Positions 1 through 5,299 of a stretch of 5,299 nt of DNA are shown here, piece after piece. Origin of the DNA: Fimbriimonas sp. (GTDB lineage Bacteria; Armatimonadota; Fimbriimonadia; Fimbriimonadales; Fimbriimonadaceae); contig JAUJNV010000112.1 of assembly GCA_030447945.1 (NCBI GenBank), positions 1-5,299 of the forward strand, in the 5' to 3' direction. Every line of letters begins with the position of its first letter. The stretch's first letter is position 1. The translations under genes were made by a program, and so were the position numbers. Under the pieces are notes generated by a model that worked only from the letters and a program-made list of their open reading frames with translations, did no database searches and had not been told where the DNA came from.

Positions 1-136
1 GAACCGGCGCTCCAGTCAAATCCCCTCCGCCACCTCCTCGTTAACGTCGCCGCCGGTGTCTGCGCTGTCCGTGTCGTAGCGGTGACATGCCCCGAACCGG
101 GAGTGCCGAATCCCATGCGCGCGCTCGGGCCCGCCG
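1..136. other. Gene-poor left edge, downstream of the nuclease gene
   Basis: This stretch lies beyond the stop codon of the minus-strand nuclease gene and I see no convincing gene in it. It contains an 8-bp palindrome CGTTAACG at 39-46, another, CGGGCCCG, at 126-133, and a tiny 4-bp hairpin (CCCG-AAC-CGGG) near 90-100. None of these is strong enough to call a terminator. A 62-codon frame on the minus strand ends at 16, but it begins inside the nuclease gene, has no ribosome binding site and has arginine/serine-rich composition typical of a chance frame in GC-rich DNA. Confidence 0.5.
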
Positions 137-1033
137 CTATCGCCGTGGGGGTATGTCGGCGATCTGACTCGGGCTCGTGAACTCGACCTGCGGCTTGCCG
201 CCATACTCGCTCGCCGGCCCGGTGACGTACGCGTAACCGCGCTTGCCCTCGCCCGCGTACCGCGTTTCGATCAAACGCAGGATACGCACGCTCTCGTCAC
301 TGGTCGCATCCGGGATCCACAGGTTGAACTTGTGGTGCACGGACCCGGCGTAGATCACGGCGCCCCCGCCAGCCCACCGGTTCACCCCACCCTGCAGGTC
401 GCACAGCACCGTCGCCTCCCGCCCCGCCGCGGCCGCCTGCTGCAGCTGCGCGTAGTCCAGCCGCACGGACGGCACCAGCGCGGGGCGGGCCAGCCGGCGG
501 TAGTCCTCCACGGCGAGCGCGCGCAGCCCCCACCAGGGCACGAGCGCGTCGTACGCGCGTGACTGTCCGCCGGCGTTGTAGGACGGATCCCAGATGGGTC
601 CGTTCCCCGCCTGGGCGTCCGCCTCGAGCGCGGTGAACTCCGCGTGGTACACGCGCGAGCGGCCGTACTTGACGAAGTAGGGGCTCCAGCCCTCCCGGAC
701 GAGCTTGAGATTGTAGTTCTCGCCCCCTTTGTGGACGTAGCACAGGAGCCGGCCGTAGTTATCTCGGTGCATCTCCTTGCAGACCGCGGCCGGGTCGTCG
801 GTATCGAACTCCAGTTCGACCGTGACCAGCCTGCCCTCCCGGGCAAAGTACTCCTTGGCCACCGCCGATGCCGCCTTGCCCGCCTCCGTGACGGGCTTGC
901 CGCCCCCCGGCAGGCTCTCCTCGGTGTCCACGCACGCTAGCCGCAACGACTCCTCGGCGTCGCCCAGGAGGACCTTGATGGTGTCGCCGTCGACGACCTT
1001 CGTGACCTGCAGATCCGAAATCCTCGTGCCCAT
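137..1033 (-). CDS. Thermonuclease-family (SNase-like) nuclease with C-terminal OB-fold-like domain
   Basis: The 298-residue product matches the staphylococcal nuclease fold, which cleaves DNA and RNA phosphodiester bonds using Ca2+. All catalytic landmarks are visible. The VVDGDTIKV segment (13-21) supplies the Asp21 equivalent (D17). LRLACVDTEE (30-39) supplies Arg35, Asp40, Thr41 and Glu43 equivalents (R31, D36, T37, E39), with the usual proline of DTPE replaced by glutamate. DNYGRLLCYV (91-100) supplies the Arg87 equivalent (R95). Helical segments near 107-145, including LVREGW, complete the domain. The last ~75 residues contain YVTGPASEYGGKPQ and TSPSQI, resembling the OB-fold tail ending in PSQI found in many bacterial homologues. 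The N-terminus lacks a signal peptide, so the protein is probably cytoplasmic. I chose the start at 1033 because AAGGAG sits six bases upstream and the homology begins there; a 54-codon upstream extension has unrelated composition. The gene is transcribed divergently from the recombinase operon. Its role, nucleic-acid turnover or defence, cannot be decided here. Confidence 0.9.
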   Translation of the reverse strand: MGTRISDLQVTKVVDGDTIKVLLGDAEESLRLACVDTEESLPGGGKPVTEAGKAASAVAKEYFAREGRLVTVELEFDTDDPAAVCKEMHRDNYGRLLCYVHKGGENYNLKLVREGWSPYFVKYGRSRVYHAEFTALEADAQAGNGPIWDPSYNAGGQSRAYDALVPWWGLRALAVEDYRRLARPALVPSVRLDYAQLQQAAAAGREATVLCDLQGGVNRWAGGGAVIYAGSVHHKFNLWIPDATSDESVRILRLIETRYAGEGKRGYAYVTGPASEYGGKPQVEFTSPSQIADIPPRR

Positions 1034-1045
1034 CCGATACTCCTT
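1034..1045 (-). promoter_or_regulatory. Ribosome binding site of the nuclease gene
   Basis: On the minus strand AAGGAG (complement of 1040-1045) stands six bases before the ATG at 1033. It is a near-consensus Shine-Dalgarno and fixes this start over the longer in-frame option that begins at 1195. Confidence 0.8.
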
Positions 1046-1095
1046 CTCGCCATAACGCGCGGCGAACCGACGCCCGGCGCCTCCTCGACACCCGC

Positions 1096-1101
1096 ATAAT
1101 A
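1096..1101 (-). promoter_or_regulatory. Possible -10 element for the nuclease gene
   Basis: The minus strand reads TATTAT here, five of six matches to the bacterial -10 consensus and conspicuous in such GC-rich DNA. It would place transcription start near 1089 and give a leader of about 55 bases. No good -35 lies at the normal spacing; the closest TTGATC (complement of 1123-1128) is 21 bases away, which is too far for a standard sigma-70 promoter. The element is tentative. Confidence 0.35.
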
Positions 1102-1219
1102 GCGGCCTCCGCATCCGCCCGAGATCAAGGGGTCTACAGCCCGTCCTCCGGTTCGGCGGCCAGTGGGATCCGTCGGGGCTGCGCGGCTGCGACACCGCGG
1201 CGATCGTCTCACGCAGCGA

Positions 1220-1251
1220 ACCGTCTCGGAAACGCCCGATTCCGAGACGGT
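1220..1251. repeat. Perfect 12-bp inverted repeat, possible recombinase or operator site
   Basis: The left arm ACCGTCTCGGAA (1220-1231) and right arm TTCCGAGACGGT (1240-1251) are exact reverse complements separated by eight bases, 114 bases before the recombinase ATG. The symmetry and arm length resemble the paired half-sites bound by a dimer of a small serine recombinase, although the known Tn3-type crossover site is 28 bp with different sequence. It could equally be an operator for an unseen regulator or form an RNA hairpin. No T-run follows on either strand, so a classical intrinsic terminator is unlikely. Confidence 0.7.
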
Positions 1252-1302
1252 ACGGGACCGGAACGCCGAAGCGCTCCTCGGACGCTCTTTCAGGGCACGA
1301 AA

Positions 1303-1316
1303 CCCGTCTCGCAAAC
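1303..1316 (+). repeat. Near-copy of the inverted-repeat arm
   Basis: CCCGTCTCGCAAAC matches 12 of 14 bases of ACCGTCTCGGAAAC at 1220-1233 and lies in the same orientation 83 bases further on, just ahead of the candidate recombinase promoter. Multiple subsites upstream of a recombinase gene are typical of resolvase res regions, which also serve for autoregulation. With only one extra copy, coincidence remains possible. Confidence 0.4.
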
Positions 1317-1329
1317 TACGCTCCGCATG

Positions 1330-1358
1330 TTGCGCCCGCACACGGGAACTGAGACAAT
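1330..1358 (+). promoter_or_regulatory. Candidate promoter giving a leaderless recombinase mRNA
   Basis: TTGCGC (1330-1335) and GACAAT (1353-1358) are separated by 17 bases and match the -35 and -10 consensus at three and four of six positions. The -10 ends six bases before the ATG at 1365, so transcription would begin at or beside the start codon. There is no convincing Shine-Dalgarno in front of this ATG, which agrees with a leaderless message as is frequent in actinobacteria and Deinococcota. The -35 match is weak and the call rests mostly on -10 position. Confidence 0.35.
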
Positions 1359-1364
1359 CCCGGT

Positions 1365-1943
1365 ATGAACGTCGGCTACGCCCGGGTCTCGACCCGCGAC
1401 CAGGACCGCGAGCTCCAGCTGCGGGAGCTCAGGGCCGCCGGCTGCGAGCGCATCTTCGAGGAGACCGCCTCCGGGGCGCGCGCCGACCGGCCCCGCCTCG
1501 CCGAGGCGCTCGACTACGCACGCCCCGGCGACGTGCTCGTCGTGTGGCGGCTCGACCGGCTCGGGCGCTCCCTCCGGGACCTTATCGACCTGGTGAACCT
1601 GCTCGCCGGCAAGGGCATCGGGCTGCGCAGCCTCAGGGAGTCCTGGGACACGACGACGCCGGGCGGCAAGCTGGTGTTCCACGTGTTCGGGGCATTGGCG
1701 GAGTTCGAGCGCGACCTGATCCGGGAGCGGACCCAGGCGGGGCTGGAGGCGGCCAGGGCGCGGGGCCGCAAAGGCGGCAGGAAACCGAAGCTCGACCGCA
1801 GGAAGCTCCAGCTCGCCTCGTCGATGCTCAAGGACCGGAGCAACTCCGTCGGGGACGTGTGCGCGGCGCTGGGGGTATCGCGGGCGACGCTGTACCGCCA
1901 CCTGCGGCCGGACGGGACGTTCCGGACGGAGAGCAGCCCGTGA
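1365..1943 (+). CDS. Small serine recombinase (resolvase/invertase family)
   Basis: The 192-residue product has the length and layout of TnpR/Hin/Pin-type serine recombinases, which exchange DNA strands through a 5'-phosphoserine intermediate. The N-terminal YARVSTRDQ (5-13) contains the nucleophile S9 with R7 nearby. The second catalytic cluster DRLGRS (64-69) provides R65 and R68. FGALAEFERDLIRERTQAGL (108-127) is the long dimer-interface helix, followed by the basic GRKGGRKPK hinge (134-142) that enters the minor groove. The C-terminal helix-turn-helix spans roughly 160-182 (VCAALGVSRATLYRHL). The domain set is complete, so the enzyme is probably active. Its stop overlaps the start of the OLD-family gene by four bases (GTGA), placing it first in the operon. 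Upstream inverted and direct repeats may be its recombination or autoregulatory sites. No transposase is present in the window. Whether it resolves, inverts or mobilises DNA cannot be told from sequence. Confidence 0.93.
   Translation: MNVGYARVSTRDQDRELQLRELRAAGCERIFEETASGARADRPRLAEALDYARPGDVLVVWRLDRLGRSLRDLIDLVNLLAGKGIGLRSLRESWDTTTPGGKLVFHVFGALAEFERDLIRERTQAGLEAARARGRKGGRKPKLDRRKLQLASSMLKDRSNSVGDVCAALGVSRATLYRHLRPDGTFRTESSP
1928..1942 (+). promoter_or_regulatory. Ribosome binding site and GTG start of the OLD-family gene
   Basis: GGAG (1928-1931) lies eight bases before the GTG at 1940, inside the end of the recombinase gene. The GTG shares bases with the recombinase TGA. Homology starts immediately after it with VRLESLHIRN, the first strand of an ABC-type ATPase, so this start is preferred although the frame is open for another 259 codons upstream. 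Confidence 0.75.
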
Positions 1944-3844
1944 GGCTCGAGTCCCTCCACATTCGGAACTGCTTCGGGTTCGCCGATTCGGGCGACATCC
2001 TCGTGAGCGATCCGGGCAACCTCGTCTACCTGTTGGGGCGCAACAGTTCCGGCAAGACGTCCGTCCTCAGGGCCATCTCGAGCCTCCACTGGCGCGAGGT
2101 GCCCGAGAAACAGTGGAGATTCGAGAACTACGAGAGCACGGGCGAGGAACCCATGCTGCGTGCGCGGTTCGCGGTCGAACCCGCCGCTGCGAGCAGCCTC
2201 AACGCCGACCGGATCGCGCACCTGGCCGCCCAGCCCTACCGCGACGCCGGGCTGACCACAGCCCGGGCCGGCGATGGCTATGTGGTAGAGGGTCCGGCCG
2301 GCGAGTACGTCAAGGTGGGCGGCTTCATGGCGCAGGTCCACACCATTTACGCTGAACTTCTACGGCGGATCCAGGAAGCCGGTCAGGTCTGGGTCGAGCG
2401 AACGGGGGACGGGACATACCGCTTCCTCACCGCTCCGGACGACGATCAGGACTACCGGCAGCGGATGGAGAACCTCACGGAAGCGATCGTCTCGACCTTC
2501 GACTCGAACGGCGCTATACGCACAGGGTCGGGCTCGTTCAGGGCGGTCCAGATCGATACCGGAGGCCAGTGGATCGAGAGCATCCTTGCGAGACAGCTCC
2601 CGGATATCTTCCTCTTCAACGAACGCTTCAGCCTGAGCGACAATCTCCCGCGGTCGTTCCAGAGCGACAACCTCGAGGGCAAGCAGAACGCCCTCACGGA
2701 GTCGCTCCTATCACTCCTGGGCCGCGACGAGGTCCGCAGGCTGCTGGACGCGAACCTTACGGCGACCATTGCGAAGGTCCAAGAGGAGATCAACGGCAAG
2801 CTGGATACGCTGGAAACCGCCATCAATCGGGGCGCGTCCGCCGACACCGCCGACGGCGACTTCCTGCGGATCTTCGTAGACAAGCGCGCCGGGGTCCGCG
2901 TGGTGGTCGAGGTGGACGGCAAGGAATCGTACTACGAGCACCTGAGCGACAATACCAAGTTCCTGGTCGCGTACCACGTGTTCCGGGCCGATCGGGCGGC
3001 GAGGGCCGGGCGGGGGTCGGTGCTGCTCTTCGACGAACCGAACACCGGCTTCCATCCCTCCGCGGAGGACAAGCTGCTGACGTTCCTGCAATCGCTGGCG
3101 ACCGGCGGCAACCAGGTCATCATCGCCACGCACTCGCAGCACATGATCGACCTCGACCGCTTGGGGGCGGTGCGGGTCATGGGGCGCGACGACAACAACG
3201 CCCTCTACGTCCACGACAACCTCTATGGGGCATCGGGAGCGTCGGCGGATACCCTGGCCCTCCAGCCGGTCCTCGACGCGATCGGGCTGCGCTACTCCGA
3301 TCAGCTGGTGGTCCGGGACAAGGTCGTCGTCGCCGAGGGCTACACGGAGTTGCTGTACCTGCGGTTCTTCGCGCGGATCCTCGGCCGCGGGAAGGCTCCC
3401 GAGATCGCCCCGGTCACCGGCGAGGGCAAGATGGGCATCTTCCTGCCCTTCCTGATCTCCCAGGGCGTCTCGTTCAAAGTCCTCCTCGACTCGCCGGGAA
3501 AGAGAACAAAGCTGCAGGAGGAATTCTCCATACCTGAGGAGTCGTTCCTCGTTCTGGAGGAGCATCTGGGGCCAGAGGCGGGACGGACGGTGGGCATCGA
3601 GGATCTGTTCTCGCGCGACGACTTCACGACGCTCCTGCGGCGCTGCGGGCACGAGATCGATGGGGAGCACCTCTCGAGGGTCTCGAACAGCGCGTACACC
3701 AAGGGTAAGCGGCTGAAGCGACTTCTGGCGCACGCGGCGAACGAGTCGCAGGATCTCGCGGAGGGCCACTTCTCCGACGAGACCGTCCGCAACTTCGAAG
3801 CCGTACTCGCCTTCTGCGGGAACGGGGCGTGGTACCGGGGATGA
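1940..3844 (+). CDS. OLD-family ATPase-TOPRIM protein (putative defence nuclease)
   Basis: The 634-residue product is an ABC/SMC-type ATPase joined to a TOPRIM domain, the architecture of OLD-family nucleases such as P2 Old and Gabija GajA. The ATPase shows an initial VRLESLHIRNCFGF strand, Walker A GRNSSGKTS (33-41), a degenerate signature LSDNTKF (335-341), Walker B VLLFDEP (361-367, D365 and E366), and switch histidine in VIIATHS (393-399, H398). Residues about 80-330 form the insert; part (275-298) looks helical and may dimerise. The TOPRIM domain begins with VVVAEGYTE (462-470, E466 and E470). The next acidic motif reads VLLDSPGKR (514-522): D517 is present but the second acidic residue of the usual DxD/DxE is missing. 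VGIEDLF (551-557) and a lysine-rich KGKRLKR (588-594) follow, as expected for metal and phosphate contacts. The gene overlaps both neighbours by four bases. A role in sensing or cutting phage DNA is inferred; no UvrD-type helicase partner is present. Confidence 0.88.
   Translation: MRLESLHIRNCFGFADSGDILVSDPGNLVYLLGRNSSGKTSVLRAISSLHWREVPEKQWRFENYESTGEEPMLRARFAVEPAAASSLNADRIAHLAAQPYRDAGLTTARAGDGYVVEGPAGEYVKVGGFMAQVHTIYAELLRRIQEAGQVWVERTGDGTYRFLTAPDDDQDYRQRMENLTEAIVSTFDSNGAIRTGSGSFRAVQIDTGGQWIESILARQLPDIFLFNERFSLSDNLPRSFQSDNLEGKQNALTESLLSLLGRDEVRRLLDANLTATIAKVQEEINGKLDTLETAINRGASADTADGDFLRIFVDKRAGVRVVVEVDGKESYYEHLSDNTKFLVAYHVFRADRAARAGRGSVLLFDEPNTGFHPSAEDKLLTFLQSLATGGNQVIIATHSQHMIDLDRLGAVRVMGRDDNNALYVHDNLYGASGASADTLALQPVLDAIGLRYSDQLVVRDKVVVAEGYTELLYLRFFARILGRGKAPEIAPVTGEGKMGIFLPFLISQGVSFKVLLDSPGKRTKLQEEFSIPEESFLVLEEHLGPEAGRTVGIEDLFSRDDFTTLLRRCGHEIDGEHLSRVSNSAYTKGKRLKRLLAHAANESQDLAEGHFSDETVRNFEAVLAFCGNGAWYRG
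3841..3844 (+). promoter_or_regulatory. ATGA stop/start overlap coupling the OLD and HEPN genes
   Basis: The ATG at 3841 overlaps the TGA at 3842-3844. A second ATG follows at 3844 and an in-frame GTG lies at 3829. None of the three has a well-spaced Shine-Dalgarno (GGGG at 3824-3827 and 3837-3840 are the best), so the HEPN gene probably depends on ribosomes finishing the upstream gene. I chose 3841 because of this classical overlap. Confidence 0.6.
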
Positions 3845-5199
3845 TGAGCCCACCGACCTTTAAGAACCCCGAGCTCCGCGCCGCGATGCGCACCTACGTG
3901 CACGAAGGGATGCGGATCCTATCGGAACGCATCCTGGCGGGAGATCGGGTTCCCGCGCTGACGGAGGACGTCTGGGAGCCGCGCGAGGGCGACCGCGACG
4001 GATTCGTCCGCCAGCAGCAGCACCGGCCTCTGTGGGACATGTTCGCCTGGCCCGCCATAGAACATCTGCGTGGCTTGCCCGAGTACGCCGAGTGCGTACG
4101 AGCGATCGAAGCCGACGCGGTGATCTCGATCCAGATGGGCATACTGGTAGGAGTCGGTGGGGTTCAGCGGACGTATTCTCCGGAGTCCGTGATGACGCAG
4201 GTACTACTCCGGCTCGTCCATGAACGCGGGCAGCCGACGTTCGACGAGGAACTGTTCGAGCGCGAGTACGCGGCGATGGAGGAGGCGTTCCACGAGGACT
4301 GGGCGCCGGTGGAGATCCTGGCGCCCCTGACCGGCTTCTCAATGGAAGCCGGGCGGATCGACCTCGACGACGGTCTCTCCATCGAACCCATCCCCGAGGA
4401 GGACCGGGTGCGGTACGCCGAGCTCGGCGAGTTCGTCGCGGACGTCTTCGCGAGCGGAGTACCCCGCTTCACCGTTCGGTCGTCGTCGCGCGCACCGAAG
4501 CTGGTCGGGGAGCTAACGCCGGAGCAGCAGGAGAGGCACGGTGCATTCCTCCGGGACGTCTCCCACTTCGACGAGCGGCTCCGGGATCTGGAGCTCGCCC
4601 TGGGCGCCTATAAGTCCGGACGCTACGAAATGCGCCGTCGGGACGTGCGGATACGCTCCTGGTTCCCGACGGACTTGGGCGCGTCCTACGCCGGAATGCT
4701 ACCGGAGGGATACCGCCTTGATGAGGACGAGGCCGGAGGGCTGGCGGCGTTCTGGAGGGAGACGCGGAGCTCCGGATCCGAGCGCAAGAACCGCCGGTAC
4801 CTCGGGGTGGCGATACGGCGGCTGAGGTATGCCCAAACGCGGGAGAGGCTGGAGGATCGCCTGGTCGATCTAGTGATCGCCGCCGAGGCGCTCTTCCCGG
4901 GCATAGTGGGTAAGCCCTCGAGCGCCGAGTTGCGCTATCGCCTCTCGATGTACGTCGCGGGGTTCTTGGGCTCGGACCGGGAGGAGCGGCGTTCCATCTT
5001 CGAGCGCATGCGGCGGGCCTACGATCGCCGGAGCAGCATCGTGCATGGGGACGCCGTCGACGAGGGCACGGTCGCGCAGCTCGTCCAGGACGTCGAGCAG
5101 TTCGTACGGGAGGGGTTGAGGAAGGCGATCGAGCTGGCGGCGGCGGCGCCGGGTGGGGGAGCCAAACTCGTCGAGGAGGAGGAGTTGGCGTTCCCTTGA
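3841..5199 (+). CDS. HEPN-domain protein with R-x4-H ribonuclease motif
   Basis: The 452-residue product ends in a HEPN domain of the ApeA-like type. A helix EDRLVDLVIAAEALFPG (338-354) matches the familiar pattern of a helix ending in AlEaLf. ELRYRLSMYVAGFLG (363-377) follows, and then RAYDRRSSIVHGD (392-404) with the catalytic R-x4-H motif (R397 to H402) and the usual HG. HEPN proteins with this motif are metal-independent RNases found in toxins, abortive-infection proteins and CRISPR effectors. The N-terminal ~330 residues are unfamiliar. A stretch near 157-190 (ILAPLTGFSMEAGRIDLDDG onward, to SIEPIPEEDR) resembles the N-terminal region often seen before ApeA-like HEPN domains, and 315-332 is very basic. 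There is no signal peptide or membrane segment. The acidic tail VEEEELAFP closes the protein. Coupling to the OLD-family gene suggests one complex or pathway, with the HEPN protein as RNA-cutting effector. That function is inference; the HEPN assignment is strong. Confidence 0.82.
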   Translation: MMSPPTFKNPELRAAMRTYVHEGMRILSERILAGDRVPALTEDVWEPREGDRDGFVRQQQHRPLWDMFAWPAIEHLRGLPEYAECVRAIEADAVISIQMGILVGVGGVQRTYSPESVMTQVLLRLVHERGQPTFDEELFEREYAAMEEAFHEDWAPVEILAPLTGFSMEAGRIDLDDGLSIEPIPEEDRVRYAELGEFVADVFASGVPRFTVRSSSRAPKLVGELTPEQQERHGAFLRDVSHFDERLRDLELALGAYKSGRYEMRRRDVRIRSWFPTDLGASYAGMLPEGYRLDEDEAGGLAAFWRETRSSGSERKNRRYLGVAIRRLRYAQTRERLEDRLVDLVIAAEALFPGIVGKPSSAELRYRLSMYVAGFLGSDREERRSIFERMRRAYDRRSSIVHGDAVDEGTVAQLVQDVEQFVREGLRKAIELAAAAPGGGAKLVEEEELAFP

Positions 5200-5299
5200 C
5201 GCTTACGGGCCCGGAATCCACGAGGCGTTCATTGCGCGCCTGTCCGATGGGGCCGAACGAAAAATGCGCGTCGAGTCTCACCGTCGTTCCGGGCTTCGT
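5200..5299. other. Right edge: downstream region, no gene supported
   Basis: This follows the HEPN stop codon. It contains an 8-bp inverted pair GCCCGGAA (5209-5216) and TTCCGGGC (5287-5294), 70 bases apart, and a 5-bp hairpin AGGCG/CGCCT (5223-5241) without a T-run, so no terminator can be called. An ATG at 5247 opens a frame (MGPNEKCASS...) that runs off the window, and another at 5264 does the same in a second frame. Neither has a Shine-Dalgarno or recognisable content in the few codons available. Confidence 0.4.

Larger units (their letters stand above)
1034..1364. other. Divergent intergenic region with repeats and candidate promoters
   Basis: This 331-base gap separates the minus-strand nuclease from the plus-strand recombinase operon. 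It holds the nuclease ribosome binding site and a possible -10, a perfect 12-bp inverted repeat, a near-copy of the arm, and a possible promoter abutting the recombinase ATG. The hexamer CGTCTC or its complement occurs four times within about 110 bases (1205, 1222, 1244, 1305), a clustering that hints at protein binding sites. Reading frames that cross the gap have no ribosome binding site and no recognisable protein content. Confidence 0.6.

Noticed and set aside
12..36. A tRNA 3'-end-like string (TCAAATCC followed by CCGCCACC), which could have marked an integration site.
   Set aside because: The bases on either side of the presumed T-loop cannot form the T-stem, the GTTC-type loop start is altered, and the rest of a tRNA would lie outside the window.
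89..102. A hairpin CCCG-AAC-CGGG as terminator of the nuclease gene.
   Set aside because: The stem is only four pairs and no T-run follows in the direction of transcription.
1034..1195. A 54-codon N-terminal extension of the nuclease.
   Set aside because: It has no signal peptide or family similarity, and the ATG at 1033 has a near-perfect ribosome binding site.
1163..1939. A 259-codon upstream extension of the OLD-family reading frame.
   Set aside because: It overlaps the whole recombinase gene in another frame, is very rich in R, A, P and G, and the ATPase homology begins exactly at the GTG at 1940 with a Shine-Dalgarno before it.
2711..3853. A 380-codon open frame on the minus strand opposite the OLD-family gene.
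   Set aside because: Its composition (V, R, D, E-rich with no motif) is that of a complementary-strand shadow of a GC-rich gene; the plus strand has clear Walker and TOPRIM motifs.
1365..5199. Gabija as the identity of the operon.
   Set aside because: The OLD-type protein would fit GajA, but no UvrD-like helicase (GajB) is present; the partner is a HEPN protein.
4469..5281. A 270-codon open frame on the minus strand opposite the HEPN gene.
   Set aside because: It is proline, arginine and serine-rich low-complexity sequence without a ribosome binding site, while the plus strand encodes the recognisable HEPN domain.

Overview
The window is very G+C-rich (roughly two thirds by eye) and densely coded, with GTG as well as ATG starts, stop/start overlaps between genes, and a -10-like hexamer only six bases before a start codon. 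This suits a high-GC bacterium. Mixed use of CGG, CGC and AGG arginine codons and the possible leaderless start would fit an actinobacterial lineage, but nothing here fixes the taxon.

Layout. Positions 1-136 hold no gene I can support. A minus-strand gene (137-1033) encodes a cytoplasmic thermonuclease-type (SNase-fold) nuclease with all the catalytic residues and a C-terminal OB-fold-like segment. It has a clear Shine-Dalgarno and reads away from a 331-base divergent intergenic region (1034-1364). That region carries a perfect 12-bp inverted repeat with an 8-base spacer (1220-1251), a further near-copy of the arm (1303-1316), and candidate promoters in both directions.

On the plus strand, three genes run with no gaps. 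First is a small serine recombinase of the resolvase/invertase type (1365-1943). Next is a 634-residue OLD-family protein, an ABC-type ATPase fused to a TOPRIM domain (1940-3844). Last is a 452-residue protein with a C-terminal HEPN domain carrying an intact R-x4-H ribonuclease motif (3841-5199). Both junctions are 4-base overlaps (GTGA and ATGA), so the three genes look like one translationally coupled unit. The final 100 bases hold no supported gene, though a short reading frame runs off the right edge.

How they may work together. OLD-type ATPase-TOPRIM proteins are known effectors or sensors in anti-phage systems (P2 Old, Gabija GajA, PARIS), and HEPN proteins with R-x4-H are common RNA-cutting toxins in abortive-infection systems. 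An OLD protein coupled to a HEPN protein instead of a UvrD-type helicase makes this a strong candidate for a two-component defence system. The recombinase may mobilise or switch it, or may bind the repeats upstream as an autoregulator. This role is inferred from domain content and gene order only. A notable oddity is that the TOPRIM DxD-type motif of the OLD protein reads D-S-P, so its nuclease activity may be altered or lost.
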